Origin: Endotrypanum monterogeii
Taxonomy: Eukaryota; Euglenozoa; Kinetoplastea; Trypanosomatida; Trypanosomatidae
Assembly: GCA_000333855.2 (NCBI GenBank)
Contig: CM007319.1
Coordinates: forward strand, 62,618-126,617
Length of the DNA: 64,000 nucleotides
Direction: 5' to 3'
Made by a program: the position numbers and the translations under genes. Of the stretch, positions 63,551 to 64,000 are shown one piece after another; the stretch's first letter is position 1; every line of letters begins with the position of its first letter. The notes beneath the pieces are model-generated. The model saw only the letters and a program-made list of their open reading frames with translations. It had not been told where the DNA came from and ran no database searches.

Positions 63551-64000
63551 AAAACCCCACACGTGTTTGTGTCAACTCACTTTATCCGATTCAGGCCTTG
63601 GGGGGGGGGAGGGAGGGAGGTGGTGAGCGCTGCCGTGGGTGGGCAGGGACCCCTCGCTGTGGCGATTGTCGTTGTTCTTTGCCATCTACTACAATTTTTC
63701 TCTGCTGCCTTTTCTTGCTTTCCGGTTATGATTCTTGTCAAGTCAACAACAAAAAATAATTGACGCTCATCTCAGTCATGTTGCGTCAGAGTCGCCTTCT
63801 TCTGCGGTTGGGATCTCTGCTTTCCTCGCCCGACAGGGTTCTGCATTGCTCCAGAGTTCCACCATCGAGGGATGATTGCACAGAGAAACGCTTTTGCTTC
63901 TCTCTCCCTATCCCCTCACGGATCACTTCCTGAGTTTCTACATCTTGGTAGTGGGTGTGTTGTCTTTCCCTGGTGCGATGTGCGTGAATGCACACACACA

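Larger units (their letters stand above)
60764..64000. other. 3.2-kb gene-free stretch to the window end
   Basis: No recognisable coding region. 60.8-62.2 kb is T/C-rich with (CA)n at 61142-61170, T runs and an A run at 61630-61640. From about 62.24 to 63.55 kb the sequence is GC-richer and almost free of T-tracts. A second T/C-rich part follows from 63.6 kb. Confidence 0.55.

Overview
The window is a protein-coding stretch of a trypanosomatid nuclear chromosome, most likely Leishmania or a close relative. The evidence is as follows. All supported genes lie on the + strand. No gene appears to have an intron. Each gene is preceded by a pyrimidine tract and an AG that suits spliced-leader trans-splicing. 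The long gene-free stretches are full of T-tracts and dinucleotide microsatellites. The gene content (LCB2, KDSR, crotonase, DHH1, tandem RPS3A) also fits; from memory this order resembles the start of Leishmania chromosome 35 or its equivalent, but I could not check that by a search. I cannot name the species. No strand switch, tRNA, rRNA or CRISPR array was found, so the window probably sits inside one polycistronic unit.

Layout. 1-11 kb: a 75-residue two-helix membrane protein, a long gene-free block, then a 1407-residue protein with 19 proline-rich 16-residue repeats in front of a degenerate fatty-acid-oxidation (MFE-alpha-like) module. 11-16 kb: a protein with two FAM13-like motifs and an ankyrin protein. 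Its upstream region holds two (CA)n arrays and a 20-N gap whose flanks look like pyrosequencing noise. 16-23 kb: LCB2 of serine palmitoyltransferase, then 3-ketodihydrosphinganine reductase, the first two steps of sphingoid base synthesis. 23-32.5 kb: a spermidine-synthase-fold methyltransferase-like protein, a protein with an M29-aminopeptidase-like metal site, a mitochondrial enoyl-CoA hydratase family enzyme, and the DEAD-box helicase DHH1. 38-43 kb: a thioredoxin-domain protein and a disordered protein with a C-terminal RIIa/DPY-30-like segment. 49-61 kb: a WD40-like protein with a probable frameshift near its start, two identical RPS3A copies, an STPGR/SHIPPO-repeat protein (flagellar by analogy), and an arrestin-fold protein.

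The genes do not form a functional operon. The LCB2-KDSR pair is the only clear pathway link. Individual expression is expected to be set by the UTRs, which are several kb long around LCB2, DHH1 and the 43-49 kb block.

The points most worth a second look are the repeat-expanded MFE-alpha-like pseudoenzyme, the flow-order-like artefact at 13.64-13.87 kb, the reading-frame break in the WD40-like gene, the 840-bp perfect duplication containing RPS3A, and several GC-richer gene-free blocks that may be degenerate retroposons or decayed genes.
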